A stretch of DNA of 64,000 nucleotides. Origin: JAMXLO01 sp036265005. Its GTDB lineage: Bacteria; Pseudomonadota; Alphaproteobacteria; Acetobacterales; Acetobacteraceae. The translations under genes were made by a program, and so were the position numbers. Shown here piece after piece: positions 53,976-63,358 of the stretch. The notes beneath the pieces were generated by a model that had not been told where the DNA came from, did no database searches, and saw only the letters and a list, made by a program, of their open reading frames with translations. Position 1 is the first letter of the stretch. Every line of letters begins with the position of its first letter. The stretch covers positions 1 through 64,000 of the forward strand of contig DATAPW010000082.1 of assembly GCA_036265005.1 (NCBI GenBank), written 5' to 3'.

Positions 53976-55067
53976 TCAATAACCATCAACTGCAACAACA
54001 GCTTCGGCGAATGCCTGCGGAGCTTCCTGTGGCAAATTGTGACCGATACCGCCGCTGATGAGCCGATGCGAGTACTTGCCCGAGAACTTCTTGGCATAGG
54101 ACGCGGCGTCAGGGTGCGGTGCGGCGTTTGCGTCGCCTTCCAGTGTGATTGTGGGTACGGCGATGACCGGAGCTTCGGCCAGGCGCTTTTCCAGACTGTC
54201 GTATTTCGCCTCGCCTTCGGCCAGGCCAAGCCGCCAGCGGTAATTGTGGATTACGATGCTGACGTGATCCGGGTTGTTGAAGGCCGCGGCGCTCCGATCG
54301 AACGTCGCATCGTCGAACTCCCATTTCGGCGAGGCAGTCTGCCAGATGAGCTTGGCGAAATCGTGCCGGTATTTGCCGTAGCCCGCTCGCCCACGTTCCG
54401 TGGCGAAATAGTATTGGTACCACCATTCGAGTTCGGCTTTTGGTGGCAACGGCATCTTGTTGGATTCCTGGCTGCCAATCAGGTAACCACTCACGGAAAC
54501 AAGCGCCTTGCAGCGTTCCGGCCAGAGTGCCGCGATGATGTCGGCTGTTCGAGCTCCCCAATCATAGCCGGCAAGGATTGCCTGCTTGATCTGGAGAGCG
54601 TCCATCAAGGCGATGACATCGACAGCCACCACGGATTGCTGGCCATTGCGGGCTGTGTGGCTCGAAATGAAATGTGTCGTCCCGTAGCCGCGCAGATACG
54701 GTACGATCACCCGGTAGCCCGCCGACGCCAGCAAAGGCGCGACGTCAACATAGCTGTAAATGTCGTAGGGCCAGCCGTGCAGAAGAACGACCGCGGGCCC
54801 ATCAGCGGGGCCTGCCTCGGCGTACCCGACATTCAGAAGGCCGGCATTGGTCTGCTTCAGCGAAGCAAAGGACGCGTTCGTCCCGGGTTTCACCGTGGGC
54901 AGAACCGCCGATTTTTGGGTGTTGGACTGCGCTTTCGCAGACCCGATCACGGCGATCTGGGTGGCGACGAAAGTCATGGCTGCGGTGCTCAGGAAGCGGC
55001 GGCGGTTCTCGGTGAGCGCTGCTGGGCCGGTTTCGGCATGCATGTCGTGTGCTGTGTCGGATGTCAT
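53976..55067 (-). CDS. Tat-exported alpha/beta hydrolase (epoxide hydrolase-like)
   Basis: A 363-residue hydrolase. The N-terminus has a twin-arginine signal: NRRRFLSTAAM then a hydrophobic core ending SAKAQ. The oxyanion HGWPYD and nucleophile-elbow GYDWGAR place the catalytic Asp as in epoxide hydrolases and haloalkane dehalogenases, and the final GIGHNLPQE gives the catalytic His. The ATG has AAGGAG nearby. About 100 bases upstream lies a copy of the GATACCAARGTAT motif shared with the histidine-kinase and AraC genes to the right, so it is probably under the same control. Confidence 0.85.
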   Translation of the reverse strand: MTSDTAHDMHAETGPAALTENRRRFLSTAAMTFVATQIAVIGSAKAQSNTQKSAVLPTVKPGTNASFASLKQTNAGLLNVGYAEAGPADGPAVVLLHGWPYDIYSYVDVAPLLASAGYRVIVPYLRGYGTTHFISSHTARNGQQSVVAVDVIALMDALQIKQAILAGYDWGARTADIIAALWPERCKALVSVSGYLIGSQESNKMPLPPKAELEWWYQYYFATERGRAGYGKYRHDFAKLIWQTASPKWEFDDATFDRSAAAFNNPDHVSIVIHNYRWRLGLAEGEAKYDSLEKRLAEAPVIAVPTITLEGDANAAPHPDAASYAKKFSGKYSHRLISGGIGHNLPQEAPQAFAEAVVAVDGY

Positions 55068-55167
55068 GATGACTCCTTGCCAAAAAAGCGATGTCCGCGG
55101 CGGATGCCCGGCTCGATGGGCTGCGCTGCGCAATGCGACAAATGCGCGGGCAGGGCTATTGGACGAT

Positions 55168-55190
55168 GGTATCGTTGATACTTTGGTATC
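55168..55190 (-). promoter_or_regulatory. Candidate operator upstream of the exported hydrolase
   Basis: On the reverse strand this reads GATACCAAAGTAT followed by CAACGATACC. It matches the site at 59511 in 19 of 23 positions. The centre GATAC-N4-GTATC is an inverted repeat. It lies 100 bases before the hydrolase ATG. Confidence 0.5.
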
Positions 55191-55346
55191 GTACCGGCTT
55201 GCTTGACTGACTGGCGCTACCACCTGCCACCAAGCCGGAGCGGAGCCAGTCCTGACGAAAGCAATGGATGTTGTCCTGGCTGCTATAGGGGACGCCCTGG
55301 GTGCCAGCGTTTGCTCCCCAATGACAACGACTGGCCGCTATAAACC

Positions 55347-55360
55347 GACACCAAAGTATG
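55347..55360 (+). promoter_or_regulatory. Candidate operator upstream of the histidine-kinase gene
   Basis: GACACCAAAGTATG, one mismatch from the GATACCAAAGTAT core. The downstream half of the motif is weaker here (GATCGACGGT). It lies 62 bases before the kinase ATG. Confidence 0.42.
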
Positions 55361-55422
55361 ATCGACGGTCACCGTAGAGTGGCGCATCCTCGCGACTTGG
55401 TGATTGTCACGAAAGTATCGGG

Positions 55423-58236
55423 ATGGAGAACGACCTCACCCTCGTCGTCGATGCGCTCCCTGGTTTGGTATGGACTACGCTCGCCGACGGGCGCATCGAT
55501 TTCTTCAATCAACGCTGGTACCAGTACACTGGCCTTGGCGTTGACGAGGCGTTTGGCGCTGGGTGGCAGGCTGCGATCCACCCAGAAGACCTGCCCAAAC
55601 TCCTCGAATGCTGGCGATCCCCTCTGGCTTCCGATGAGCCATGCGACATGGAAGTGCGCCTGCGACGGTACGACGGGACCTATCGCTGGTATCGCTTTCG
55701 CACCTCGCCTCTGGCCGATGCATCTGGACAAACCGTCACATTGTGCGGCGTCGGCCTCGACATCGAGGATCGACGGCGGACTGAAAGAGCCTTGCGTGCC
55801 AGCGAGGACCATTATCGCGCAATCGTCGATGGCATTCCGGCTCTCGTCTCTCTTTGGACACCGACCGGTGAACTGGACTCCGGCAATCGCCACTACCTGG
55901 AATATTTTGGCGAGACGATCGAGGAACTGCGACGGTGGGGAAAGGCTGACACGTTTCATCCGGATGACCGGCCACATGCATTCGCCGCGATCAGGCAGGC
56001 GGTCGAAACCGGTGATCCGTTCGACTTTGAGGGCCGTCGCCGCCGCGCCGATGGCGTCTACCGTTGGTTCCACATGCGCGGCTCACCGCTGCGGGATACC
56101 GACGGGCCCATCGTCCTTTGGCACATTCTGCACACTGATATCGACGACCGGAAACGTGATGAAGCTCTGTTCGCCGGGGAAAAGCGATTACTGGAGATGG
56201 TCGCGGCCGGCCGCCCGATGTCGGAAATACTTGAAGCTCTCTGTCAACTTGTCGAAGGTACGGCAGGCGGGTGTCACTGCGCCGTCGTGTTGGCCGATCC
56301 TGGTGGCACGCGTCTCGAATACGGCGCTGCGCCGAGCCTTCCCGCAAGCTTCATCGCCTCCATCGTCGGCCGGCCGATCGACATCGAATCGGATCCATGC
56401 GCGACGGCAATGCACCTGAACGAACGGGTGGTTGCGGCTGACCTTGCATCGGAGCCGCGCTGGGCCACCGATACATGGCTCCCTCTGGCCCTGGCCCATG
56501 GGCTGCGGGCGTGCTGGTCAACACCGATCGTGTCCACGACCAGCAAGATCCTTGGCGCAATTGCGATTTACTACGACGAGCCCAGGGCGCCGACGTCACT
56601 CCATCAAAGCCTCATCGACCAATTCACCAACATTGCGAGCATCGCCATCGAGCGTGCGCAGGGCGACGCCGCGCTGAAGCTCAGTGAGGCGCGCAAGGCC
56701 GCGATCCTGGACTCGGCGCTCGACTGCATTGTGACGATTGATCACGAGGGCCGTATCACCGAGTTCAATCCGGCCGCAGAGCGCACTTTCGGTTATCGCC
56801 GTGACGAGGTGGTGGGTCAGCGGCTGGCCGACGTCATCATTCCGCCATCACTTCGCGAGAAACATCGCCTCGGATTTGCCCGCTACCTGGCGATGGGCGA
56901 GTCACGAATGATTGGCAGTCGGATTGAACTGACGGCGCTGCGGGCCGATGGGACCGAGTTCCCGGTGGAGCTGGCGATCACACGCATTCCGTTGGACGGA
57001 CCTCCGTCCTTCACCGGCTACCTGCGCGACATCACGCAGCGCAAACAGGCCGAGGAAGGGCTGCGGCGCAGTGAGGCATTTCTGGCGGAAACCCGCCGCC
57101 TCAGTTCAACCGGCGGCTTTTCCAAACGCGTGGCGACCGGCGAAATCACCTGGTCTGAGGAAGTCTATCGCATATTCGAGCTCGATCCTGCGATACCATT
57201 GACTCTCGAGCGGATCCTTACCCGCGTGCATCCGGATGACATCCACTCGTTTCATGAAATCCTCGAACGACAGCGGCGCGGCGCCGACTACGAACACGAG
57301 TACCGGCTGCTGATGCCCAATCAATCGGTCAAGTACCTGCACGTGGTTGCTCACGCGAACCGGGACCAGGACGGTCAAGTGGATTACATCGCCGCGGTCC
57401 AGGACGTGACGCAACGCCGGCTGTCGGAACAGGCACTCGCCAAGGCCCGGTCGGAGCTCGCACACGTCGCCAGGGTCACAACCCTGGGAGCATTGACCGC
57501 GTCAATCGCCCACGAAGTCAACCAGCCGCTGTCGGGCATCGTCACCAATGCCAGCACATGCCTACGGATGCTGGCCGCCGATCCTCCCAATGTCGACGGC
57601 GCGCGCGAAACTGCACGGCGTACGATTCGTGATGGCAACCGTGCGTCCGAGGTGGTTACGCGATTGCGCGCGCTGTTTGCCAAGAAGGAACCCACGACGG
57701 AAACCGTGAACCTGAACGAGGCAACCCGAGAGGTCATTGCGCTGTCACTGAGCGAACTGCAGAGGAGCCAGGTCATCCTGCGACAGGAACTTGCGGGCGA
57801 CCTTCCGTCTGTCACCGGCGATCGTGTTCAGCTTCAGCAGGTCATCCTGAACCTGCTCCTGAACGCCGCAGACGCGATGAGCGACGTCCACGATCGACCG
57901 CGAGAGCTGTTGATCAGAACCGAACGGGACCAACACGACCGCGTACGCCTGACGGTGCGGGACGCCGGTTCGGGTTTCGAACCTCAAGGTGTGCAGAAAC
58001 TTTTCGATGCGTTTTACACGACGAAGCGTGGCGGTATGGGGATTGGCCTGTCGGTCAGTCGCTCCATCATCGAGAGCCATCATGGTCGTCTATGGGCAGC
58101 ATTGAATGATGGTCCGGGAGCCTCGTTTGCATTTTCCATTCCTCGGCGGTCCGAGGGTGTGATCGGCGCCCACAGTCTTGGCGCCATTTGGACGTCCGCT
58201 GTGACGGACATACAGCAGGCCGTGAGGAATTTGTGA
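55423..58236 (+). CDS. Soluble PAS/GAF sensor histidine kinase
   Basis: A 937-residue kinase without membrane helices: two PAS domains (about 8-120, 128-245), a GAF domain (260-405), two more PAS domains (418-540, 550-665), a HisKA dimerisation domain with the phospho-His in IAHEVNQPLSG (His 697), and a HATPase domain with NLLLNAADAM, DAGSGFEP and GMGIGLSVSRSI. Several redox, gas or light ligands are possible for the PAS set; none is decided by sequence. Its TGA overlaps the ATG of the first response regulator. The motif lies 62 bases upstream. Confidence 0.92.
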   Translation: MENDLTLVVDALPGLVWTTLADGRIDFFNQRWYQYTGLGVDEAFGAGWQAAIHPEDLPKLLECWRSPLASDEPCDMEVRLRRYDGTYRWYRFRTSPLADASGQTVTLCGVGLDIEDRRRTERALRASEDHYRAIVDGIPALVSLWTPTGELDSGNRHYLEYFGETIEELRRWGKADTFHPDDRPHAFAAIRQAVETGDPFDFEGRRRRADGVYRWFHMRGSPLRDTDGPIVLWHILHTDIDDRKRDEALFAGEKRLLEMVAAGRPMSEILEALCQLVEGTAGGCHCAVVLADPGGTRLEYGAAPSLPASFIASIVGRPIDIESDPCATAMHLNERVVAADLASEPRWATDTWLPLALAHGLRACWSTPIVSTTSKILGAIAIYYDEPRAPTSLHQSLIDQFTNIASIAIERAQGDAALKLSEARKAAILDSALDCIVTIDHEGRITEFNPAAERTFGYRRDEVVGQRLADVIIPPSLREKHRLGFARYLAMGESRMIGSRIELTALRADGTEFPVELAITRIPLDGPPSFTGYLRDITQRKQAEEGLRRSEAFLAETRRLSSTGGFSKRVATGEITWSEEVYRIFELDPAIPLTLERILTRVHPDDIHSFHEILERQRRGADYEHEYRLLMPNQSVKYLHVVAHANRDQDGQVDYIAAVQDVTQRRLSEQALAKARSELAHVARVTTLGALTASIAHEVNQPLSGIVTNASTCLRMLAADPPNVDGARETARRTIRDGNRASEVVTRLRALFAKKEPTTETVNLNEATREVIALSLSELQRSQVILRQELAGDLPSVTGDRVQLQQVILNLLLNAADAMSDVHDRPRELLIRTERDQHDRVRLTVRDAGSGFEPQGVQKLFDAFYTTKRGGMGIGLSVSRSIIESHHGRLWAALNDGPGASFAFSIPRRSEGVIGAHSLGAIWTSAVTDIQQAVRNL

Positions 58237-58607
58237 TGGACATACCTTCACTCGTGTCGATCGTCGATGATGACGAGTCTGTGCGCGAGTCGCTACCCGA
58301 CTTACTGAGGGAATTCGGTTTTGCTGCTCAGGCGTTCGCATCGGCGGAAGAATTTCTGGCGTCCGATTATGTCGGCCAGACCAAATGCCTGATTCTCGAT
58401 ATCGCCATGCCTGGGATGTCGGGACCCGATCTGCAACGGGAACTGGCGCATCGCCGTCAAGCAATCCCGATTGTCTTCATCACGGCTCACGCAGATGAGA
58501 GCGTCCGTCCCCATCTCCTTGGACAGGGCGCTGTCGAGTGCCTGTTAAAGCCATTCAGCGACACGGCTCTGCTGGGAGCGCTCAATGCTGCCTTCCGCGA
58601 GGGCTGA
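58236..58607 (+). CDS. Single-domain response regulator (CheY-like)
   Basis: A 123-residue receiver with no output domain. The acidic pocket is SIVDDDESVRES, the phospho-acceptor Asp 55 is in CLILDIAMPGMSG, and the switch Lys is in CLLKPFSD. Its ATG overlaps the kinase stop by one base, so the pair is translationally coupled. Single receivers after a FixL-type kinase often act as phosphate sinks or shuttles to a second regulator such as the FixJ-type gene that follows. Confidence 0.88.
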   Translation: MDIPSLVSIVDDDESVRESLPDLLREFGFAAQAFASAEEFLASDYVGQTKCLILDIAMPGMSGPDLQRELAHRRQAIPIVFITAHADESVRPHLLGQGAVECLLKPFSDTALLGALNAAFREG

Positions 58608-58695
58608 ATGATCGTCACGCGCTTGCACCCTTGCAAGTTATGGGGATATACATTGATTAGCGAGCACGGCTGACCAGACATCGAGGTTGTCTCCC

Positions 58696-59325
58696 ATGTC
58701 GCATGCCGTACCAATCGTGTTCGTTGTCGACGACGATATCTCGGTACGGGAATCGCTGGAATTGCTGATCAGTAGCGCCGGCTGGCAGCCGGAGACATTC
58801 GTGTCCGCGCAGGAATTCCTGTCTCGCCCACGAGTTCTCGTTCCGAGTTGCCTGGTGCTCGACGTCAATCTGCCGGATCTCAATGGTCTCGACCTGCAGA
58901 AACATGTCGCCGCCGATCGGATGGACCTGCCGATCATCTTCATCACGGGTTATGGTGACGTGCCGATGACGGTCCAGGCCATGAAGGCCGGAGCGGTCGA
59001 GTTCTTGACCAAGCCATTCGGCGACGAGGTGCTGTTGAGCGCCATCCGGCACGCCATCGAGCGCAGCCGCACTGCGCTCGATCACGAAGCTGCGATTAGG
59101 ATGCTGCGGGATGATTACGCTTTGCTCAGCCGTCGCGAGCGGGAGGTCATGGCGTTGGTGGTCTCAGGCTTGCTGAATAAACAGATCGGTGGCGAACTCG
59201 GCATCAGCGAAATCACGGTAAAGGCACACCGTGGCCAGGTCATGCGGAAGATGAAGGCCGGATCGCTTGCCGACCTGGTCAACATGCACGCGAAACTTGG
59301 TTTTGAACGCGCGTCAAGAGACTGA
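58696..59325 (+). CDS. FixJ/NarL-type response regulator
   Basis: A 209-residue regulator: a receiver domain with Asp 56 in CLVLDVNLPDLNGLD and Lys in LTKPFGDEV, joined to a LuxR-type HTH (LLSRREREVMALVVSGLLNK then GISEITVKAHRGQVMRKM). This is the likely DNA-binding output of the kinase. A nearer TTG exists nine bases upstream; ATG is preferred. It lies 88 bases after the single receiver and probably reads the motif found upstream of the hydrolase, kinase and AraC genes (inference). Confidence 0.9.
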   Translation: MSHAVPIVFVVDDDISVRESLELLISSAGWQPETFVSAQEFLSRPRVLVPSCLVLDVNLPDLNGLDLQKHVAADRMDLPIIFITGYGDVPMTVQAMKAGAVEFLTKPFGDEVLLSAIRHAIERSRTALDHEAAIRMLRDDYALLSRREREVMALVVSGLLNKQIGGELGISEITVKAHRGQVMRKMKAGSLADLVNMHAKLGFERASRD

Positions 59326-59510
59326 TTGTCCGTTTTCCTGCGGATTCTTGCATCGCTGATCGTGTGCGGACGCGCGATGGTCGTTGCGAAACGGCGGTGC
59401 TTCCAGACAATGAATTTGACCCCGACGCCAACGACCGATCGCACAGTCGTAATATTCCAATGATACATATTGTTCTTTTTACATCATAAAGCATTTGCGG
59501 TTTGCAGACT

Positions 59511-59533
59511 GATACCAAGGTATTGACTATACC
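59511..59533 (+). promoter_or_regulatory. Candidate operator upstream of the AraC-type gene
   Basis: GATACCAAGGTAT followed by TGACTATACC. GGTAT-N5-ATACC within it is an exact inverted repeat. It lies 90 bases before the AraC gene and matches the hydrolase site in 19 of 23 positions. Confidence 0.5.
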
Positions 59534-59622
59534 TTTGTCCAATAGCGTCACCTTCGCTCTTCTGATGTGGTTTCGTCTGTGTTCTGCGTATCGCAGACAA
59601 GGGGCGCAGCAGGAGGCTGATC

Positions 59623-60339
59623 ATGGTGGCAGTATCGTCAACGCCGATCCCGCAGAGCCTGCTCGCCACTTCGGCTGCAGCGCTGGCGAGCGATGCCGGT
59701 TCGGTCGGCACGCATGGCGCCAGGTCCGCATGGGGGTCACCTGGCCAATGGCGGTTCGAAACCCCCAACCGGGACGCGGGCTCGGCTGCGGGCAGCATTG
59801 GACATTCGCCGCAGCCGGCGCCGTTCGCCAGCATGATGATCAAGCTGCTTGGCCGTGCCGTAGCAGCATTGGACAGCGATGTCTCGGTGGCGAAGGATTG
59901 CATAGTCCAGGCGTCGGCTCTCCTGCTGACAGCACACAACAGGGCGGACCGCGACGACGCCGGCGCAGTTGCGCGGCTCGCACTCGGAGGCCTGGCCCCG
60001 TGGCAGGTGCAGCGGGTGACCAAGCACATCGATGGCGCTTTGGCGTCGACAATCCGGGCACACGATTGCGCCAGTATCGCTCGCTTGAGCACTGGCTATT
60101 TCTCTCGAGCCTTCAAAGCCAGCTTTGGCGAGAAATTCTCCAGCTATGTCATCCGGCGACGGATTGAGCGCGCCCAGGCCATGCTGATGCTGACCGAGGA
60201 ATCGCTGAGCCAGATCGCACTGAGTTGCGGTTTTGCCGATCAATCGCACTTCTCGCGGTTGTTTCGTCGTGAGGTCAAAGCCAGCCCGGCCAACTGGCGC
60301 CGTCAACGCCGGGTGGTTCCGGCGATGCAGCGACAGTGA
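59623..60339 (+). CDS. AraC-family regulator with short N-terminal region
   Basis: A 238-residue protein. The C-terminal AraC HTH pair reads SIARLSTGYFSRAFKASFGE and SLSQIALSCGFADQSHFSRL, ending SPANWRRQRR. The N-terminal 120 residues are Ala/Ser-rich without the usual cupin sensor, so ligand binding is doubtful; similar small AraC proteins are sometimes controlled at the level of synthesis. Ribosome site AGGAGG. The upstream motif suggests it belongs to the two-component regulon. Confidence 0.84.
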   Translation: MVAVSSTPIPQSLLATSAAALASDAGSVGTHGARSAWGSPGQWRFETPNRDAGSAAGSIGHSPQPAPFASMMIKLLGRAVAALDSDVSVAKDCIVQASALLLTAHNRADRDDAGAVARLALGGLAPWQVQRVTKHIDGALASTIRAHDCASIARLSTGYFSRAFKASFGEKFSSYVIRRRIERAQAMLMLTEESLSQIALSCGFADQSHFSRLFRREVKASPANWRRQRRVVPAMQRQ

Positions 60340-60416
60340 GCTCACGGGTCATCATCCGCCGCGAACGAGGCTAATGTGGTTCCGCGTGTTCCGCCGCCGC
60401 CTTCGGATTGGACCCA

Positions 60417-61781
60417 ATGACAGTTGCCGAGCAGTTCGCAGCCCATGCCATCGACACGCGATTTGCGGATTTGCCGGCCGACACCCGGCAACGCGCGGCG
60501 ATCTATGTGCTGGATAGCCTTGGTGTCGGCATAGCCGGATCGTCGGTTGAAGGCGCGCGGGAACTGCTCCGCGTCGCGTCTGGCTGGGGAAGCCCGTCGG
60601 CGACCGTCTGGGGCCGCAGGGAACGGCTTGCGGCGCCAGCAGCGGCGTTCGTCAACGCCTGGCAGATGCACAATCAGGAATTCGATTGCCTGCATGAATG
60701 CGCCGTGGTGCATGCCATGGCCAGCGTGCTGCCGGCTGCTTTGGCTGCCGCCGAGACGCGCGGCGGCGTCAGCGGGGCGGAACTGATCGTGGCAGTTGCG
60801 GTCGGCGTGGATATCGCTGCGGGCCTGGGGCTTGCCGCACGAGCGGGTTTCCGCTTCTTCCGTCCAGCCACCGCCGGAGGGTTTGGCGCCGTCGCCGCTG
60901 CCGGACGTCTGCTCGGCCTCGATTGCAAAGCGCTGGAGGCTGCCTTCGCCTGGCAACTCGCACAGGTGAGCGGCACAATGCAGGCCCATGCCGAAGGCAG
61001 CCCTTTGCTGCCGGTTCAGATTGCGTTCAACGCTCGCGCCGCCCTGCAATCCTGCGAATTGGCAGGCATGGATTTCGCCCCCACCCGGTCCGTCTTCGAA
61101 GGCCCGTATGGCTACCTGGCCCTGTTCGAGGGGGCCTTCGATCTGGACTCGGTTCTCGGCAGCCTCGGCCGCACTTGGCGCATTGGCGAATTCAGCCACA
61201 AACCCTTCCCCGCAGGACGCGCGGCGCATGGTGGCATTGAAGGCGTCATGGCGCTGCAGGCGGAACATGGCTTCGCGCTCGACAATGTCGATCGCATCGA
61301 GGTGCTCGCTCCGCCGCTGATCCTGCGGTTGGTGGGGCGCAAACTGCCGCCGCAGACCAGTGCGACCTATGCGCGGCTTTGCATGGGATATGCAGTGGCC
61401 AAGGTCTTGCAGCATGGTCGGCTGGATCTTGCGGACTTCCGCGACGACGCATTGAGTGATCCGGTTACGCACGCTTTGGCTGCACGGATCGAGACCCGCA
61501 GTGACGGCAATACGGATCCCAATGCAATGGCACCCCAGGCAGTGAGCGTGCATCTCAAGGATGGCACTGCCTTACGCTGGCAGTGCGCGACGATGCTGGC
61601 CAACCCGGCGCGTCCGCTCACCCGCGAGCTGCATTTAGCGAAATTCCATCGATGCTGCGCGTTCGCGCTCGATGATCTTGCGGCCGATGCACCGGTTATG
61701 CTGGTGGAGATGATTGACCACCTGCAGGATGTGTCGGACGTACGGCAGCTCACCGGGCTGGTCTCCGGTGTCCGATCATAG
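60417..61781 (+). CDS. MmgE/PrpD family protein
   Basis: A 454-residue MmgE/PrpD-fold protein, as in 2-methylcitrate dehydratase, cis-aconitate decarboxylase and related enzymes. Typical passages are YVLDSLGVGIAGSS near the N-terminus, AAAFVNAWQMHNQEFDCLHE, KPFPAGRAAHGGIEGVM and the small C-terminal beta domain. The family dehydrates or isomerises tricarboxylic and related acids. The ATG used is nine bases after a competing TTG. No prpB or prpC gene is adjacent, so the substrate is open. It converges with the LacI gene. Confidence 0.85.
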   Translation: MTVAEQFAAHAIDTRFADLPADTRQRAAIYVLDSLGVGIAGSSVEGARELLRVASGWGSPSATVWGRRERLAAPAAAFVNAWQMHNQEFDCLHECAVVHAMASVLPAALAAAETRGGVSGAELIVAVAVGVDIAAGLGLAARAGFRFFRPATAGGFGAVAAAGRLLGLDCKALEAAFAWQLAQVSGTMQAHAEGSPLLPVQIAFNARAALQSCELAGMDFAPTRSVFEGPYGYLALFEGAFDLDSVLGSLGRTWRIGEFSHKPFPAGRAAHGGIEGVMALQAEHGFALDNVDRIEVLAPPLILRLVGRKLPPQTSATYARLCMGYAVAKVLQHGRLDLADFRDDALSDPVTHALAARIETRSDGNTDPNAMAPQAVSVHLKDGTALRWQCATMLANPARPLTRELHLAKFHRCCAFALDDLAADAPVMLVEMIDHLQDVSDVRQLTGLVSGVRS

Positions 61782-61838
61782 GGCCGATGGGTGGAGCGGA
61801 GCGATACCCATCGCCGCCCCAGCGGATGGTGCAAAGCA

Positions 61839-62936
61839 CTATCGTGGCGGCGGCGCCGTGCTGCTCCGTATGATCAGTTCCGCGTCCAGTGGCGGCGGAC
61901 AGTCCGTCGAGCCGTTCTCCAGATAGCCAATGATGTATCTGGCTATCTCTTCGCCCATCCGTCGGCTCGGTACCCGGATCGTCGTCAACGGCGGATCGAG
62001 ATGCGCCGACATGTCGGTGTCGTCGAAGCCGACGATGCTCAGGTCCCTGGGAATCGCCAGGTTGAGCTGCTTCGCCTCGATCATGGCGCCCGTTGCGATG
62101 TAGTCGTTTGTGCAAACCAGGGCGGTGGGGCGCAATCGTCCGTCCGCGAGAATCCTGCGCATGCCATCCCGGCCGCTGGCAATATGCCGGCTGTCCACCC
62201 GGGCAAAATGCTGCGGACGTATGGCGATGCCGCTACGCGCCAGCGTGTCCTGCACGCCGGCAATGCGCTCCTGGATCCGGTCGTTGCCCTGGCTTTCGTG
62301 CGCGACCATGCCGAAGTCGAGATGCCCCAGCGCGAGCATATGTTCGGTGAGCTGCACGGCCGCAGCATAGTTGTCGAAGCCGATACAGGTGTGCATCGTG
62401 TCGCGGCCGCTGGTGTAGGTGATGACATATGGCACGTTCTGCGACTTCAGCAGCTGGAACAGTCCGTCCGGCTGCGCCTCGCCGACCAGCACGAGACATT
62501 CGACACCCTGCTCGATCAGCTTGCGCGCCTGCTTGAGGCGCAATTCCTCGGAAACGTCGGTGCAGCACAGGATCAGCATGTAGTGCGCCGCAGCCAGATC
62601 GTGCTGCAGAGCCTCGATCAGGATGGCAAAGTTCTGGTGGCTGAGTGTCGGGATCATGACCCCGACGGTGCGGGTGCGCAGCGAAGCCAATGCCTTGGCA
62701 ACGCCGTTCGGCACCCAGTTCAGCGCCAGCGCAGCCTGCGCGATACGGTCGCGCAATTCAGGTGAAACAAGGTGCGGCGTATTCAGGGCGCGGGAGACGG
62801 AAGCAGTCGAGACGCCGGCCTGCCGCGCAACGTCCTCCAACTTGACGGTGGCGCTGCTGGATCGGCGTGGTCGGCGGCGGGCCCCAACAATGGCCTCGGC
62901 ACGCTCAGCCCTGATCACGCCCCGCTCGCGTTCCAT
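61839..62936 (-). CDS. LacI-family transcriptional repressor
   Basis: A 365-residue regulator. The HTH is KLEDVARQAGVSTASVSRAL and the periplasmic-binding-like effector domain follows (GVMIPTLSHQNFAILIEAL, LSIVGFDDTDMSAHLDPPLT). About 30 basic residues precede the HTH, longer than usual. It is 6 bases downstream of the Rieske gene on the same strand, so it appears to be the last gene of an amidohydrolase - Rieske - LacI operon and may be autoregulatory. Confidence 0.9.
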   Translation of the reverse strand: MERERGVIRAERAEAIVGARRRPRRSSSATVKLEDVARQAGVSTASVSRALNTPHLVSPELRDRIAQAALALNWVPNGVAKALASLRTRTVGVMIPTLSHQNFAILIEALQHDLAAAHYMLILCCTDVSEELRLKQARKLIEQGVECLVLVGEAQPDGLFQLLKSQNVPYVITYTSGRDTMHTCIGFDNYAAAVQLTEHMLALGHLDFGMVAHESQGNDRIQERIAGVQDTLARSGIAIRPQHFARVDSRHIASGRDGMRRILADGRLRPTALVCTNDYIATGAMIEAKQLNLAIPRDLSIVGFDDTDMSAHLDPPLTTIRVPSRRMGEEIARYIIGYLENGSTDCPPPLDAELIIRSSTAPPPR

Positions 62937-62942
62937 TGTCCT

Positions 62943-63356
62943 TCAGACGGTGATCACCACGTAGTCCTGTTCGACGGTGACGGGTACGGTCTCCGCCTCG
63001 AATGGCCCCTTTGCGAGCGTCGCACCTGGCTCCACCTCAACGGCGTAGGTGCGGGCATGCACGCTGTCGGGATCGCACCAGGATTGGCCGGTGCGGATAT
63101 CGAATTCCCAACAGTGCCAGGGACAGCGCAGCATCTCTCCCTGCCGCGTCAGCCGGTACTCGCCGGGCGCAGGCGAGTCCAGGCGGCTCAACAGCTTGCC
63201 ACGACAGAGCTGCGCCCCTTGATGCGGGCAGCGGTTGATGACCGCGAAGAACTCATCATTCACGTGGAAGATGCCGATCTCACGCCCCTTCACCGTCACG
63301 ATCTTGCACGTGCCGGGGCTGATCTCATCCACTGTGGCGACGATATGCCGGCTCAT
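62943..63356 (-). CDS. Rieske [2Fe-2S] ferredoxin
   Basis: A 137-residue Rieske ferredoxin. Cluster ligands are CPHQGAQL and CPWHCWEFD, the CxH and CxxH pairs. There is no membrane anchor or oxygenase domain, so it is a soluble electron carrier for a ring-hydroxylating or similar oxygenase not present in this window. It starts two bases after the amidohydrolase stop, so the two are coupled. Confidence 0.9.
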   Translation of the reverse strand: MSRHIVATVDEISPGTCKIVTVKGREIGIFHVNDEFFAVINRCPHQGAQLCRGKLLSRLDSPAPGEYRLTRQGEMLRCPWHCWEFDIRTGQSWCDPDSVHARTYAVEVEPGATLAKGPFEAETVPVTVEQDYVVITV

Positions 63357-63358
63357 GG

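Larger units (their letters stand above)
55068..55422. other. Divergent 355-base intergenic region with two motif copies
   Basis: This region separates the leftward hydrolase from the rightward histidine-kinase gene. It holds two copies of the shared motif, at 55168-55190 and 55347-55360, each near one of the two start codons. I see no gene or terminator in it. Confidence 0.55.

Noticed and set aside
59484..60092. Reverse 202-codon frame over the AraC gene
   Set aside because: Antisense shadow; low-complexity composition and no domain.
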